Source of the DNA: Paraburkholderia sp. BL25I1N1
Lineage (GTDB): Bacteria > Pseudomonadota > Gammaproteobacteria > Burkholderiales > Burkholderiaceae
Direction: 5' to 3'
Assembly (NCBI RefSeq): GCF_003002025.1
Contig: NZ_PVZB01000003.1
Coordinates: forward strand, 62,001 to 126,000
DNA: 64,000 bases
Shown: positions 1-8,373 of the stretch, piece by piece
How the letters are laid out: each line of letters opens with the position of its first letter
Numbering within the stretch: the first letter of the stretch is position 1
Made by a program: the position numbers and the translations under genes
The notes under the pieces: model-generated
The model's input: only the letters and a program-made list of their open reading frames with translations
What the model was told of the DNA's origin: nothing
Database searches by the model: none

Positions 1-1350
1 GATATCGAACTTCGCGCCGACGTCGATGCCGCGCGTCGGCTCATCGAACAGCAGCACCGTGCAATCGCGCGCAAGCCACCGGCCGATCACCACCTTCTGC
101 TGATTGCCGCCCGACAACTCGGACACCGGCTGCGACGGCCCGGAACTGCGAATGCGCATCGCGTCGATCTGCTGGTGCGCCAAAGCCGCTTCGCGACGGC
201 CGTCCACCACGCCCTTGCTCGACACCGAACGCAAGTGGCCCAGCGAAATGTTGGCGGCAATCGGCTGGGTCAACAACAGGCCCTCGCCTTTGCGATCTTC
301 CGTGATCAGCGCGATGCCGTGCTTCACGGCGTCAGACGGCGAAGCGATCGCCACAGGCTCAAGCGCGCCGCCTTCGCGACCAATCGACACCGTGCCCGCG
401 TCCGCGCGGTCCGCGCCATAGATGAGCCGCATCAACTCCGTGCGCCCGGCGCCGATCAGTCCGCTGATGCCAAAAATCTCGCCGGCCTTGACCTCGAAGG
501 ACACGTCGCGCACCACCGGCTCGCGCGTCATGCCGCTGACCTTGAAGGCCACCTCGCCGATGCGCCGCTCGCCGAGATCGATCCTGTCGCCGATATCGCG
601 GCCGACCATCAGGGTCACGAGACGGTCGGTGGTGAGATTGGCCATCTCGTCGACATGCACCAGCCGGCCGTCGCGCAACACGGCAGCGCGTCTCGCAATA
701 CGCTTCAACTCTTCCAACCGGTGCGAGATGTACACCAGCGCGACGCCGCGCGCCTTCAACCGCTCGACCTGCTCGAACAGCAGATCGACTTCGCGGCCGG
801 TCAGCATCGCGGTGGGTTCGTCGAGAATCAGCACGCGGCAATCGCCGATCAGATTGCGCGCGATCTCGACCATCTGTTGATGCCCGATGCCGAGCGTGCC
901 GACCAGCGTGTCGGGATCAATTGCGTCGAGGCCGACTTGCGCCATGGCATGCCGTGCATCCTCGCGCAGCTTGGCGCGGTCGATCCAGCCGAACATGCCG
1001 CGCCGCGGCAGACGGTTCAGAAAAAGGTTCTCGGCCACTGAGAGCGTGGGCAGCAGGTTCAGCTCCTGCATGACCATGCGCACGCCGAGCGCCTCGGCGT
1101 CCTTGCGGCTGGCCGGCGTATAGGCCACGCCGCCCAGGGTCATCGAACCCGCGGTCGGCGTGACGAGGCCGCCGATAATCTTGGATAAGGTGCTCTTGCC
1201 CGCGCCGTTTTCGCCGGTCAGCGCCAGCACTTCGCCCGCGTGCAATTCGAGCGAAACATCGGCGAGCACGGGCTCGACGTAGGTCTTGCCGACGCCGTGC
1301 ACGCGCAGCACGGGGGCGGCGTCAGCAAGGGATGAAATTGGAGTGGACAT
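1..1350 (-). CDS. Sugar ABC transporter ATP-binding protein (RbsA/MglA type), 3' end cut by window edge
   Basis: Energises import of a monosaccharide at the inner membrane. The frame reads from ATG at 1350 to the window edge, giving 450 residues and lacking roughly the last 50. It has the two fused ATPase domains of this family. Domain 1 shows Walker A GENGAGKST, signature GIGHQQMVEIARN and Walker B VLILDEPT; domain 2 shows signature LSGGNQQKVVIGR and Walker B LLFDEPTRGID with a degenerate Walker A, as is usual for the second RbsA domain. It lies 73 bp downstream of the binding-protein gene on the same strand, so the two form an operon whose permease should lie beyond the left edge. Substrate is not readable from the sequence; ribose, xylose or another sugar are all possible. 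Confidence 0.93.
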   Translation of the reverse strand, partial: MSTPISSLADAAPVLRVHGVGKTYVEPVLADVSLELHAGEVLALTGENGAGKSTLSKIIGGLVTPTAGSMTLGGVAYTPASRKDAEALGVRMVMQELNLLPTLSVAENLFLNRLPRRGMFGWIDRAKLREDARHAMAQVGLDAIDPDTLVGTLGIGHQQMVEIARNLIGDCRVLILDEPTAMLTGREVDLLFEQVERLKARGVALVYISHRLEELKRIARRAAVLRDGRLVHVDEMANLTTDRLVTLMVGRDIGDRIDLGERRIGEVAFKVSGMTREPVVRDVSFEVKAGEIFGISGLIGAGRTELMRLIYGADRADAGTVSIGREGGALEPVAIASPSDAVKHGIALITEDRKGEGLLLTQPIAANISLGHLRSVSSKGVVDGRREAALAHQQIDAMRIRSSGPSQPVSELSGGNQQKVVIGRWLARDCTVLLFDEPTRGIDVGAKFDI

Positions 1351-1423
1351 CAGATTGATTCAGGCTGGACAGAAATCAGACGGCGTGGCCCCTTAACGGA
1401 GCGGGCCACACCTTGCACCTGTC

Positions 1424-2389
1424 TTACTTGGTGACCAGATCGACCGGCGTTTCGACGACGCCGGACAATTCAGACTGCTTCTTGTGTTCGGAAAGCGCCT
1501 TCAAAGCCGTGTCGATGCCGAACACTGCCTGCTTGGCGGCGTATTGATTAGCGGTGGCGAGCACGCGGCCGTCCTTGAGCATCGGCTTGATCGCGTTAAT
1601 GTCGTCATAGCCGACCACCTGCACCTTGCCCGCCTTGCCGGCCGCGCGCACGGCCGACACGGCGCCGATCGCCATGTTGTCGTTGCCGCACAGCAAGGCC
1701 TTGACGTCCGGATTCGCGTTGAGGATCTGGCTCGCGACGGCGTTGCCCTTGTCGATTTCCCACTCGCCGGATTGCAGCGCGACGACCTTCATGCCGCCCG
1801 ACTGCATGGCCTGCTTGAAGCCCGCCGTACGTTGCTGCGCGTTAGTCGTGGTCGTGACACCTTCGATAATGCCGACGTTGTCGCCCGCCTTCAGGTGCTT
1901 GGCCAGGTAGTCGCCGACCTTCTGTGCGCCCTTTGCGTTATCCGGCCCGACGAACGGGATGTTCAGGTCTTTCGACTTGAGCACGTCGTTGTCCAGCTTG
2001 TTGTCGATATTGACCACGATGATGCCGGCATCGACCGCTTTCTTCAGGACCGGCACCAGCGCCTTGGAGTCAGCCGGCGCGATCACCAGCGCGTCGACCT
2101 TCGAAACGATCATCTGTTCGACGATGCGGATCTGGTTCGCGGTGTCAGTCTCGTCCTTGATGCCGTTGGTGACGAGATCGAACTTCGCCGGATTCTGCTT
2201 CTGATAATCCTTGGCGCCCGTTTCCATGGTCAGGAAGAACTCGTTGGCGAGCGACTTCATTACCAGCGCGACTTTCGGTTTATGGGCGGCCTGAGCAAAG
2301 GCTGCCGGCATCGGCAAAATCGATACAGCGAGGAAAGCTGCGCCGGCTGCGATGGCGCGACGGCGCGCCGGTAGAAAATGGCGAATCAT
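1424..2389 (-). CDS. Periplasmic sugar-binding protein of ABC transporter (RbsB-like)
   Basis: Captures a sugar in the periplasm for the ATPase/permease encoded downstream. The 321-aa product starts at ATG 2389, preceded by GGAGACATCA, and opens with an Arg-rich signal peptide ending near MPAAFAQA. The mature protein follows the Peripla_BP_4 pattern: KVALVMKSL first strand, DALVIAPADSKAL, GIIVVNIDN, GNDNMAIGAV and VVGYDDINAI hinge segments. It is the first gene of the operon, divergent from a LysR gene 191 bp away. A clear paralogue lies at 17553-18542 without transporter genes. An upstream in-frame ATG at 2506 would bury the signal peptide and is rejected. Confidence 0.92.
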   Translation of the reverse strand: MIRHFLPARRRAIAAGAAFLAVSILPMPAAFAQAAHKPKVALVMKSLANEFFLTMETGAKDYQKQNPAKFDLVTNGIKDETDTANQIRIVEQMIVSKVDALVIAPADSKALVPVLKKAVDAGIIVVNIDNKLDNDVLKSKDLNIPFVGPDNAKGAQKVGDYLAKHLKAGDNVGIIEGVTTTTNAQQRTAGFKQAMQSGGMKVVALQSGEWEIDKGNAVASQILNANPDVKALLCGNDNMAIGAVSAVRAAGKAGKVQVVGYDDINAIKPMLKDGRVLATANQYAAKQAVFGIDTALKALSEHKKQSELSGVVETPVDLVTK

Positions 2390-2580
2390 TGATGTCTCCG
2401 TATCGCTCGTTCGGTCTACTGAGAGCCGTTGAGTCGTGTGATGGGTAGGAACGCCGCACTTGCCGCCACTGGCTGACCCATCAGGGTCGTCCCGTATGCT
2501 GGGCAAGTATGGCCAGCTCCAATCCTATCCTCGCGAACTGCGTTATGCTATGTCAAATTTCAAAACTTATCGTTTCAAAA

Positions 2581-3453
2581 ATGGAACACGTGGATTGGGA
2601 CGACTTGCGCATTCTGGTGGCGATCGCCCGCGAAGGCACCATGCGCTCGGCCGCCGCGGCGTGCGACCTGAGCGCGCCGACCCTGTCGCGCCGCCTGACC
2701 GAGCTTGAGCGGCGGCTGGGCGAGCCGTTGATCGACCGCGTGCCGTCGGGTTGTACCGTGACGGCGTTCGGCGCCAAGGTGCTGGCCTGGGCGGAGCAGA
2801 TGGAGGACCTGGCGCACCAGATCGAACGCGCCGCGGACGTGAACGGCGGCGCACCCGCGCATGGCACGGTGCGGATCAACGCCGTCGAATGGCCGTCGTA
2901 CATTCTGCTGAAGCTGCTCGGCTCGTTTCAGGACCGGCTGCCCGGACTCGCGATCGAAGTCCTGACTTCGCGGCGTCCTTATAGCCTTGCGCGGCGCGAG
3001 GCGGACATCGCTTTGTGGTCCGAGTGCCCCGAAGAGGGTGACCTCTATGTTCGCCGGATCGGCAGGATCCGCTTCGGGCTGTTCGGCTCGCGCGACTACT
3101 ATCTGCGCCACAAGGCCGCGATCGTGAAGAAGGAGTGGGACAAGCTCTCGTTCGTCGGCTACGACGACCGTCAACCCGATCACCCGGCGACGCAATGGCT
3201 GAAGGCCCTGCCCGGCGCTCCGGCGCCGTCGCTGCGCAGCAGCTACGGCATGGGTGTGTTCGACGGCGTGCTGGGCGGCTCAGGACTCGGCATACTCGCC
3301 CAGCTAGCCGGCGACACGACCAGCGATCTCGTCTGCGTGGAGAAGCACATCAAGGCGCTCGATCAGGACGTGTGGATGGTGCTGCATCCGGCGCTGCGCG
3401 ACAGTGAGCGTATCCGGACCGTGGCGAACCTGATTGCCGAGATTTTCCGCTGA
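2581..3453 (+). CDS. LysR-family transcriptional regulator
   Basis: Probable DNA-binding regulator of the divergent sugar ABC operon. The 290-aa product begins MEHVDWDDLRILVAIAREG and carries an N-terminal winged HTH (residues about 5-65, with SAAAACDLSAPTLSRRLTEL as recognition region). A LysR substrate-binding-like domain follows, although the effector domain is atypical and lacks the most common LysR motifs. The start at 2581 was chosen because it places the HTH at the N terminus; an earlier in-frame ATG at 2509 would add 24 non-family residues. Target and ligand are inferred from gene position only. Confidence 0.85.
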   Translation: MEHVDWDDLRILVAIAREGTMRSAAAACDLSAPTLSRRLTELERRLGEPLIDRVPSGCTVTAFGAKVLAWAEQMEDLAHQIERAADVNGGAPAHGTVRINAVEWPSYILLKLLGSFQDRLPGLAIEVLTSRRPYSLARREADIALWSECPEEGDLYVRRIGRIRFGLFGSRDYYLRHKAAIVKKEWDKLSFVGYDDRQPDHPATQWLKALPGAPAPSLRSSYGMGVFDGVLGGSGLGILAQLAGDTTSDLVCVEKHIKALDQDVWMVLHPALRDSERIRTVANLIAEIFR

Positions 3454-3840
3454 CGCCGCATGACGAACGAACGCTGACGTATCGGCCGGTGACGGCTAAC
3501 CTGCGCGAAACTGAGCGCGATCGCATCTCGTAGTACGGCGACGCCGATTGATGCAACAGGAGTCGCGGAAGTCACGGAGCTGCCTCGCCGTTGCGTGTCG
3601 AAAGGCACGCTCCCGAGCGGCGAGCGGAGAAGCCCATCCGAACCTGCGTATGTCGCACACAGCAACAACGATTTCGCGGATGATGGAACCCGCCGCATCC
3701 AGCATCCATCGCATGCACAACGTCCAGCACGCCGGCGATCCGCGCCCGGCGGACACCGAAACCGACTTCCCGGTCGTGGACCTCGAGGTCGCATAACCAG
3801 CACGGGCAGCTCAGGCTCGTCCGTTTTCAGGAGATACGCC
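3454..3840. other. Intergenic stretch without a convincing gene
   Basis: This 387-bp stretch lies between two plus-strand genes. An open frame at 3548-3796 has Arg/Ser-rich composition typical of GC-rich non-coding frames and no family motif. The only functional signal I see is the ribosome-binding sequence CAGGAGATACGCC just before 3841. Confidence 0.4.
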
Positions 3841-4665
3841 ATGTCCCGCACCGTCGCCGAGAAGCGCGCCGCGTTCAAAGCCCTGCACACGTCCGGTTGT
3901 TTCGTCCTGCCCAATCCATGGGATGCCGGCAGCGCGCGCTATCTGCATTCGCTCGGCTTCCAGGCGCTTGCCACGACCAGTTCCGGCTTTGCCTGGTCCA
4001 CCGGACACGCCGACAACAGCTTGCCGCGCGACGCGATCCTCGCGCATCTGCGCAAGATCGTCGAAGCGACCGACCTGCCCGTCAACGCGGACTTCGAGAA
4101 CGGCTTCGGCAGCACGCCGAACGAGGTCGCGGAAAGTGTCAGGCTCGCCATCGAAACCGGCGTGGCCGGCCTGTCGATCGAAGACGCCACGGGCGACGCA
4201 GCCGCGCCGCTTTTCTCCATCGAAGTCGCCGTCGAACGGATCAGCGCCGCGCGCCGCGCCATCGACGAAAACGGCGGCGATACGCTGCTGGTCGGCCGCG
4301 CGGAGAACTTCTTCGCCGGCTCGCCCGATCTCGACGACGCGATTGCGCGACTCAAGGCCTATTCGGAGGCCGGCGCCGACTGTCTGTACGCGCCGGGCAT
4401 TCAGACGCGCGAACAGATCGAGGCGGTGGTCGCCGCCGTGGCGCCGAAGCCCGTCAATCTGCTGATCGGTTCCACGTCGGCGTTCACGCTGCAGGACGTG
4501 GCCGCGCTCGGCGTGCGGCGCATCAGCGTCGGCGGCGCGCTGGCCCGCGCGGCGTGGGGCGGTTTCATGCAGGCCGCGCAGTCGCTCGCTCAGGGCCGCT
4601 TCGACGGCTTCGCCGGCGCGGCGCCGGGCTCGCAACTCAACAAGCTGTTTGAGAACCGCAGGTGA
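3841..4665 (+). CDS. Isocitrate lyase/PEP mutase superfamily protein
   Basis: A 274-aa TIM-barrel enzyme that would make or break a C-C or C-P bond of a 2-oxo-acid-type substrate, Mg-dependent and cytoplasmic. The start ATG 3841 has a good SD (AGGAG) and gives FKALHTSGCFVLPNPWDAGS at the N terminus, typical of this subgroup. Residues about 80-90 read DFENGFGSTPNEV, followed by GLSIEDATG, the metal/substrate-site loop of the superfamily. The Cys-containing KKCGH loop of true isocitrate lyases is absent, so methylisocitrate lyase or isocitrate lyase activity is unlikely. It stands alone between the LysR gene and small hypothetical genes. Confidence 0.88.
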   Translation: MSRTVAEKRAAFKALHTSGCFVLPNPWDAGSARYLHSLGFQALATTSSGFAWSTGHADNSLPRDAILAHLRKIVEATDLPVNADFENGFGSTPNEVAESVRLAIETGVAGLSIEDATGDAAAPLFSIEVAVERISAARRAIDENGGDTLLVGRAENFFAGSPDLDDAIARLKAYSEAGADCLYAPGIQTREQIEAVVAAVAPKPVNLLIGSTSAFTLQDVAALGVRRISVGGALARAAWGGFMQAAQSLAQGRFDGFAGAAPGSQLNKLFENRR

Positions 4666-4834
4666 GTTGAGGTGTCGTGAGGTGGCGAAAAGGGCATGCG
4701 GGCGATCGACAACGCGGCGGCCCGCACCGGGCTGCGACGCCGCCATGGTTCGCTGACGAACGTACGCAGTTCGCGTAGCCATGAGAGACTGATGTCTAGC
4801 GTGCGTTGAGTCTGCCGACGCCCGCAGCTCGGGC

Positions 4835-5287
4835 ATGTCAGCTATGGAACTTCGTCCTTTCAGAGTGCTTGCCGCACTCCTCGTCTCAAGCGTCGGCTTC
4901 TGCCCGGTGGCATCGCACGCCTACGCGCTCGACGCACAATTCGACTGCCAGGCGCGTCCCCACGCGTTCATTACGGAACTCATCGACGACAAGTACATCG
5001 AGTCCAATCCCATGCGGGTCGATAAGAACTCCGTCAACGCGTTTCGTCCCGTGCACGGCAGCGACATGACCGTGTTCGGTTTTCGCGTGTACGCCGTGCT
5101 CGGCTATGAGCCGGACGACGGGATGTTCAAGAAAGGCCGCGGCCAGGCGCTCGCGGGCCCGTTATACGGCGTCGTGTTGTCCGCGCCGAGCGAGTCGGTC
5201 GAAACACGCGTGCGCGCGTCCGGAAGCACCGCCAAGGTGCACTCGGTCATTCCACTGCTGCTGACCGCGGTAATTTGCACCAATTGA
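4835..5287 (+). CDS. Exported hypothetical protein, 150 aa
   Basis: I do not recognise the family. The product opens with a plausible signal peptide (RVLAALLVSSVGFCPVASHAYA, cleavage near residue 32), so it is probably periplasmic. The mature part contains two cysteines, one early (FDCQARP) and one at the end (VICTN), and a hydrophobic C-terminal stretch (VIPLLLTAVI). The segment VFGFRVYAVLGYEPDDGMFKKG is well ordered in composition. ATG 4835 and ATG 4844 are both possible starts and neither has a strong ribosome-binding site. It is followed by another small plus-strand gene. Confidence 0.6.
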   Translation: MSAMELRPFRVLAALLVSSVGFCPVASHAYALDAQFDCQARPHAFITELIDDKYIESNPMRVDKNSVNAFRPVHGSDMTVFGFRVYAVLGYEPDDGMFKKGRGQALAGPLYGVVLSAPSESVETRVRASGSTAKVHSVIPLLLTAVICTN

Positions 5288-5364
5288 CGGTAGACAGGCG
5301 GCCGAGCGCTGTGGTGCTATGCTTTTCGCTCCTCATCGCCCACGTCGCCAAGGTCTTCACGCCG

Positions 5365-5748
5365 ATGCCCTCGTCCGTCCGCAACTCGCTCATCTGGATC
5401 TTCGACGCGTTCGAGCGCGATCCGACTTACATCAGCAAGCGGATGTTCGGCAGCGACGCCGCTTATATCGATGGGCTTTTATGCCTGATTGCGGCGGATC
5501 GCGACAAGCCGTGGAATGGACTGCTGGTGTGCACGTCGCACGAGCGTCACGCCGCGCTCATTGATGAGATGCCGGCTTTGCGGCCGCATCCGGTGCTCGG
5601 CAAATGGCTCTACATAACGCAGGACGATCCTGCATTCGAAACCGTCGCCGAACAATTGACGGCGCTGGTGCTCGCCCGCGATTCACGTATAGGCGTCGAG
5701 CCGAAGCCGCGTGCACGCGGCAAGAAATCCAAGCTGCCGAAAGCGTAG
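5365..5748 (+). CDS. Conserved hypothetical protein, TfoX N-terminal-like
   Basis: A 127-aa cytoplasmic protein. The start ATG 5365 (MPSSVRNSLIWIFDAFERD) is chosen because the 30 residues in frame upstream look non-coding. The sequence has the layout of small TfoX_N/MmcQ-like proteins: an early KRMFGSDAAYIDGLLCLIAA segment comparable to the RxMFGG motif, then GLLVCTS. The last 15 residues are Lys/Arg-rich (KPRARGKKSKLPKA), which could bind nucleic acid. The assignment rests on this one motif and length. Confidence 0.6.
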   Translation: MPSSVRNSLIWIFDAFERDPTYISKRMFGSDAAYIDGLLCLIAADRDKPWNGLLVCTSHERHAALIDEMPALRPHPVLGKWLYITQDDPAFETVAEQLTALVLARDSRIGVEPKPRARGKKSKLPKA

Positions 5749-5775
5749 CGCGTCACACCGTTCGATTGGACAGCT

Positions 5776-5892
5776 CACGCGCGCGGCCGCGACGGCGAGA
5801 TTCTTGTTCTGATCGAGCGCCCGTTGGATCAGGCCATCGAGCACTGGATCATGTAACTGGCTCCGCCATTGCACGGCGCCCTGATCGACCAC
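5776..5892 (-). pseudogene. Remnant of a NodT-type outer-membrane efflux lipoprotein
   Basis: Read on the minus strand, this stretch encodes WRSQLHDPVLDGLIQRALDQ followed by NKNLAVAAARV. This matches the early WW..F.DP.LD.LI..AL..N.DL..A.ARV signature of RND outer-membrane factors. There is no signal peptide or lipobox before it, and after ARV the frame runs into unrelated sequence with a stop at about 5683. Only about 39 codons of a roughly 480-codon gene survive, so this is a decayed fragment between two intact plus-strand genes. Confidence 0.6.
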
Positions 5893-5941
5893 TTCAGTGG
5901 CAGAATCAGCGGCACCGCAGCATGGTTCGGGAGACTTCGTC

Positions 5942-7105
5942 ATGGGCTACGAAACGCACGTCGAACATCAGGCCGGCGCAACCAGCGGATCGGACACCGC
6001 ACCGGACATTCCCGGCCAGATCGTGCTGGTCTTTCAGGGCGGCGGCGCCCTCGGCGCTTACCAGGCGGGCGTGTACCAAGCCCTTCATGACGGCAAAGTC
6101 GAGCCTCACTGGGTTATCGGCACTTCGATCGGCGCGATAAACGGCGCGATCATCGCCGGCAATCTGCCTGAGAACCGCATGGCGCGCTTAACTCAGTTCT
6201 GGAACGGCGTGGCACGTCAGGGCATCGGAGCGGCGGACTGGCTGCCGGGACTCGCGAACTGGCTGCGTGATTTCACCACGGTCACTCAAGGCGTGCCGTC
6301 GTTTTTCACGCCACGGCTGCAGTCGTGGGCGGGCCTTCAGACACGCGTTCGCTCCGATCAGGCCGCGTTCTATTCGACCGGACCGCTGCGCGAAACCCTG
6401 GCTTCGCTAGTCGATTTCGACTACCTGAACCAGAAGAGGACGCGGCTGACCGTCGGCACGGTCAATGTCCGCAGTGGACGCATGCGCTACTTCACGAATC
6501 GCGATGCGCTGCTGGACGTCGAACACGTGATGGCTTCCGCCGCTTTTCCGCCCGGCTTCCCGGCGGTGCAACTGGAAGGCGAATCGTACTGGGACGGCGG
6601 CATCTATTCGAATACGCCGCTCGAAGCCGTGCTCGACGACCGGCCGCGGCGCGACTCGGTGATTTTTTCGGTGCAGTTGTGGCCTTCGAGCGGTCCGGAA
6701 CCCGAGTCGATCTTGCAGGTCATGAGCCGGCAACGCGACATTCAGTATTCGAGCCGCGCGGAGAGTCATCTCGATCGGCAGAAGCAGATTCACCGCTTGC
6801 GTCACGTGATCCGCGAGCTCGGCCAGCATCTACCTGAAGAGACACTGAATGATCCGGAGGTGCGCGATCTGCTCGGCTGGGGCTGCGGTACGACGATGCG
6901 CGTGCTGGAACTCGACGCACCGGCATTCGATAACGACGACCTGAACAGGGACATCGATTTCTCTTCGGCCGGCATCAAACGGCGCTGGCTCGCGGGTTAC
7001 GAAGACACGCTCCGCATGCTGAAGCGCGCGCCCTGGCGGGAAGCACTGGACCCGATGGAAGGCCTCTCGGTCTTTCGCATGGCATCGGCGGAAAGCCAGC
7101 AATAA
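5942..7105 (+). CDS. Patatin-like phospholipase with DUF3734 C-terminal domain
   Basis: A 387-aa serine acyl-hydrolase expected to cleave phospholipid or other acyl esters. The oxyanion-hole motif FQGGGALGAYQAGVY is at residues 31-45, the nucleophile elbow GTSIG has Ser62, and the catalytic Asp is in WDGGIYSN (Asp218), giving the Ser/Asp dyad of patatins. The C-terminal third, with RQRDIQYSSRAESHLDRQ, fits the DUF3734 extension typical of proteobacterial patatins. ATG 5942 is preceded by GGGAGACTTCGTC; an earlier in-frame ATG at 5897 has no such site. No signal peptide is visible, so it is probably cytoplasmic or peripheral to the inner membrane. Confidence 0.92.
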   Translation: MGYETHVEHQAGATSGSDTAPDIPGQIVLVFQGGGALGAYQAGVYQALHDGKVEPHWVIGTSIGAINGAIIAGNLPENRMARLTQFWNGVARQGIGAADWLPGLANWLRDFTTVTQGVPSFFTPRLQSWAGLQTRVRSDQAAFYSTGPLRETLASLVDFDYLNQKRTRLTVGTVNVRSGRMRYFTNRDALLDVEHVMASAAFPPGFPAVQLEGESYWDGGIYSNTPLEAVLDDRPRRDSVIFSVQLWPSSGPEPESILQVMSRQRDIQYSSRAESHLDRQKQIHRLRHVIRELGQHLPEETLNDPEVRDLLGWGCGTTMRVLELDAPAFDNDDLNRDIDFSSAGIKRRWLAGYEDTLRMLKRAPWREALDPMEGLSVFRMASAESQQ

Positions 7106-7324
7106 ATCGCGTCAGCGCCGCAAGCAGCCACACGCAACCTCGGGCGCGGCGTAGGCCGTGCGCGCCTGCTCACTCACCGCAAATCCTATTTGTACCTGGC
7201 ACGCAAGACTGTTTGTCCATGGCGGGTATTCGAGATCGGCGCCGATGCGCCTAGATTTCATACCTATCGGAGCCACTCGCCCGATCAGCATTTGATCCCA
7301 AGTTACTTATCCGGAGATTCAGCC

Positions 7325-8035
7325 ATGAGCACATCACAAAAAGTCGTTGTCGTTACGGGCGCATCGCAAGGCATCGGCGCCGAACTGGTCAACGCGTTTC
7401 GCAAGCTCGACTACCGCGTGGTTGCAACCGCACGTTCGGTCAAGCCCTCGGAAGATCCGAACGTCCTGACCGTGGCAGGCGACATCGGCGACCCGGCCAC
7501 CGCGCAGCGCGTGATCCGTGAAGCCATCGCCCGTTTTGGCCGCATCGACACACTCGTCAATAACGCCGGCATCTTCGTTGCCAAGCCCTTCACCAGCTAT
7601 ACGGCCGAAGACTACGCAAAGGTCACCGCGGTGAACCTCAACGGCTTCTTCTTCATCACGCAGCTCGCCATCGCCGAGATGGAAAAGAACGGCAGCGGCC
7701 ATGTTGTCAGCATTTCGACGAGTCTCGTCGACCACGCCATCGACGGCGTGCCGTCGGTGCTGGCCTCGCTGACCAAGGGCGGCCTGAACGCGGCCACCAA
7801 ATCCCTCGCTATCGAATACGCGAAGAAGGGCATTCGCGCGAACGCCGTCTCGCCGGGCATCATCAAATCGCCGATGCATGCGGAAGAAACTCATGCGGCG
7901 CTCGGCGCACTGCATCCTGTCGGACATATGGGCGAAATGAGCGATATCGTGAACGCTGTCCTGTTCCTGGACTCGGCGCCGTTCGTGACGGGCGAAATCC
8001 TGCACGTCGACGGCGGCCAGAGCGCAGGCCACTGA
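7325..8035 (+). CDS. SDR-family protein lacking the catalytic tyrosine
   Basis: A 236-aa classical short-chain dehydrogenase fold. The NAD(P) motif TGASQGIG is at the N terminus, NNAG is present, and the C-terminal part ends ILHVDGGQSAGH. The catalytic Ser is present (VSISTS), but the YxxxK motif reads ASLTK: the Lys is there while the Tyr position is Ala (codon GCC). This is read directly from the sequence. It may be a non-canonical oxidoreductase or a protein that binds nucleotide without classical catalysis. Start 7325 is preceded by CGGAGATTCAGCC. A tautomerase gene follows 60 bp downstream, probably in the same operon. Confidence 0.85.
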   Translation: MSTSQKVVVVTGASQGIGAELVNAFRKLDYRVVATARSVKPSEDPNVLTVAGDIGDPATAQRVIREAIARFGRIDTLVNNAGIFVAKPFTSYTAEDYAKVTAVNLNGFFFITQLAIAEMEKNGSGHVVSISTSLVDHAIDGVPSVLASLTKGGLNAATKSLAIEYAKKGIRANAVSPGIIKSPMHAEETHAALGALHPVGHMGEMSDIVNAVLFLDSAPFVTGEILHVDGGQSAGH

Positions 8036-8095
8036 TCGCGCCGGGGCGCCGCTAACCGGCGCGCTCCACGTCAACCGAGGATTACGGAGAACGCC

Positions 8096-8332
8096 ATGCC
8101 TATCGTCACAATTCAGGTGACCCGCGAAGGTTCCAGCCCCGGCAACAATGCAGTCACGGCCGACGAAAAAGCCAGGCTGATCGCAGGCGTCAGTCAGGTG
8201 CTGCTGGACGTGCTGAACAAGCCGCTCGCGGCGACCTTCGTGGTCATTGAGGAAGTGGACACCGAGAACTGGGGCTGGGGCGGCTTGCCGGTCGAGGCCT
8301 ATCGCAAGCAGTTGGCCCAGAAGCCGGGTTGA
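8096..8332 (+). CDS. 4-oxalocrotonate tautomerase family protein
   Basis: A 78-aa member of the tautomerase superfamily, which uses the N-terminal proline (Pro1 after Met removal) as general base to interconvert enol and keto forms. The sequence starts M-P-I-V-T-I-Q-V. The body matches the beta-alpha-beta unit, with FVVIEEVDTENWGWGG near the C terminus. It is slightly longer than the usual 62-70 residues. It follows the atypical SDR by 60 bp and has an SD (ACGGAGAACGCC), so the two are likely co-transcribed and may act in a common, unidentified carbonyl or aromatic-intermediate pathway. Confidence 0.88.
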   Translation: MPIVTIQVTREGSSPGNNAVTADEKARLIAGVSQVLLDVLNKPLAATFVVIEEVDTENWGWGGLPVEAYRKQLAQKPG

Positions 8333-8373
8333 GCGTCGGAACGGGGTCGCTCAACCCGTTGAGTCGTCTAGTT

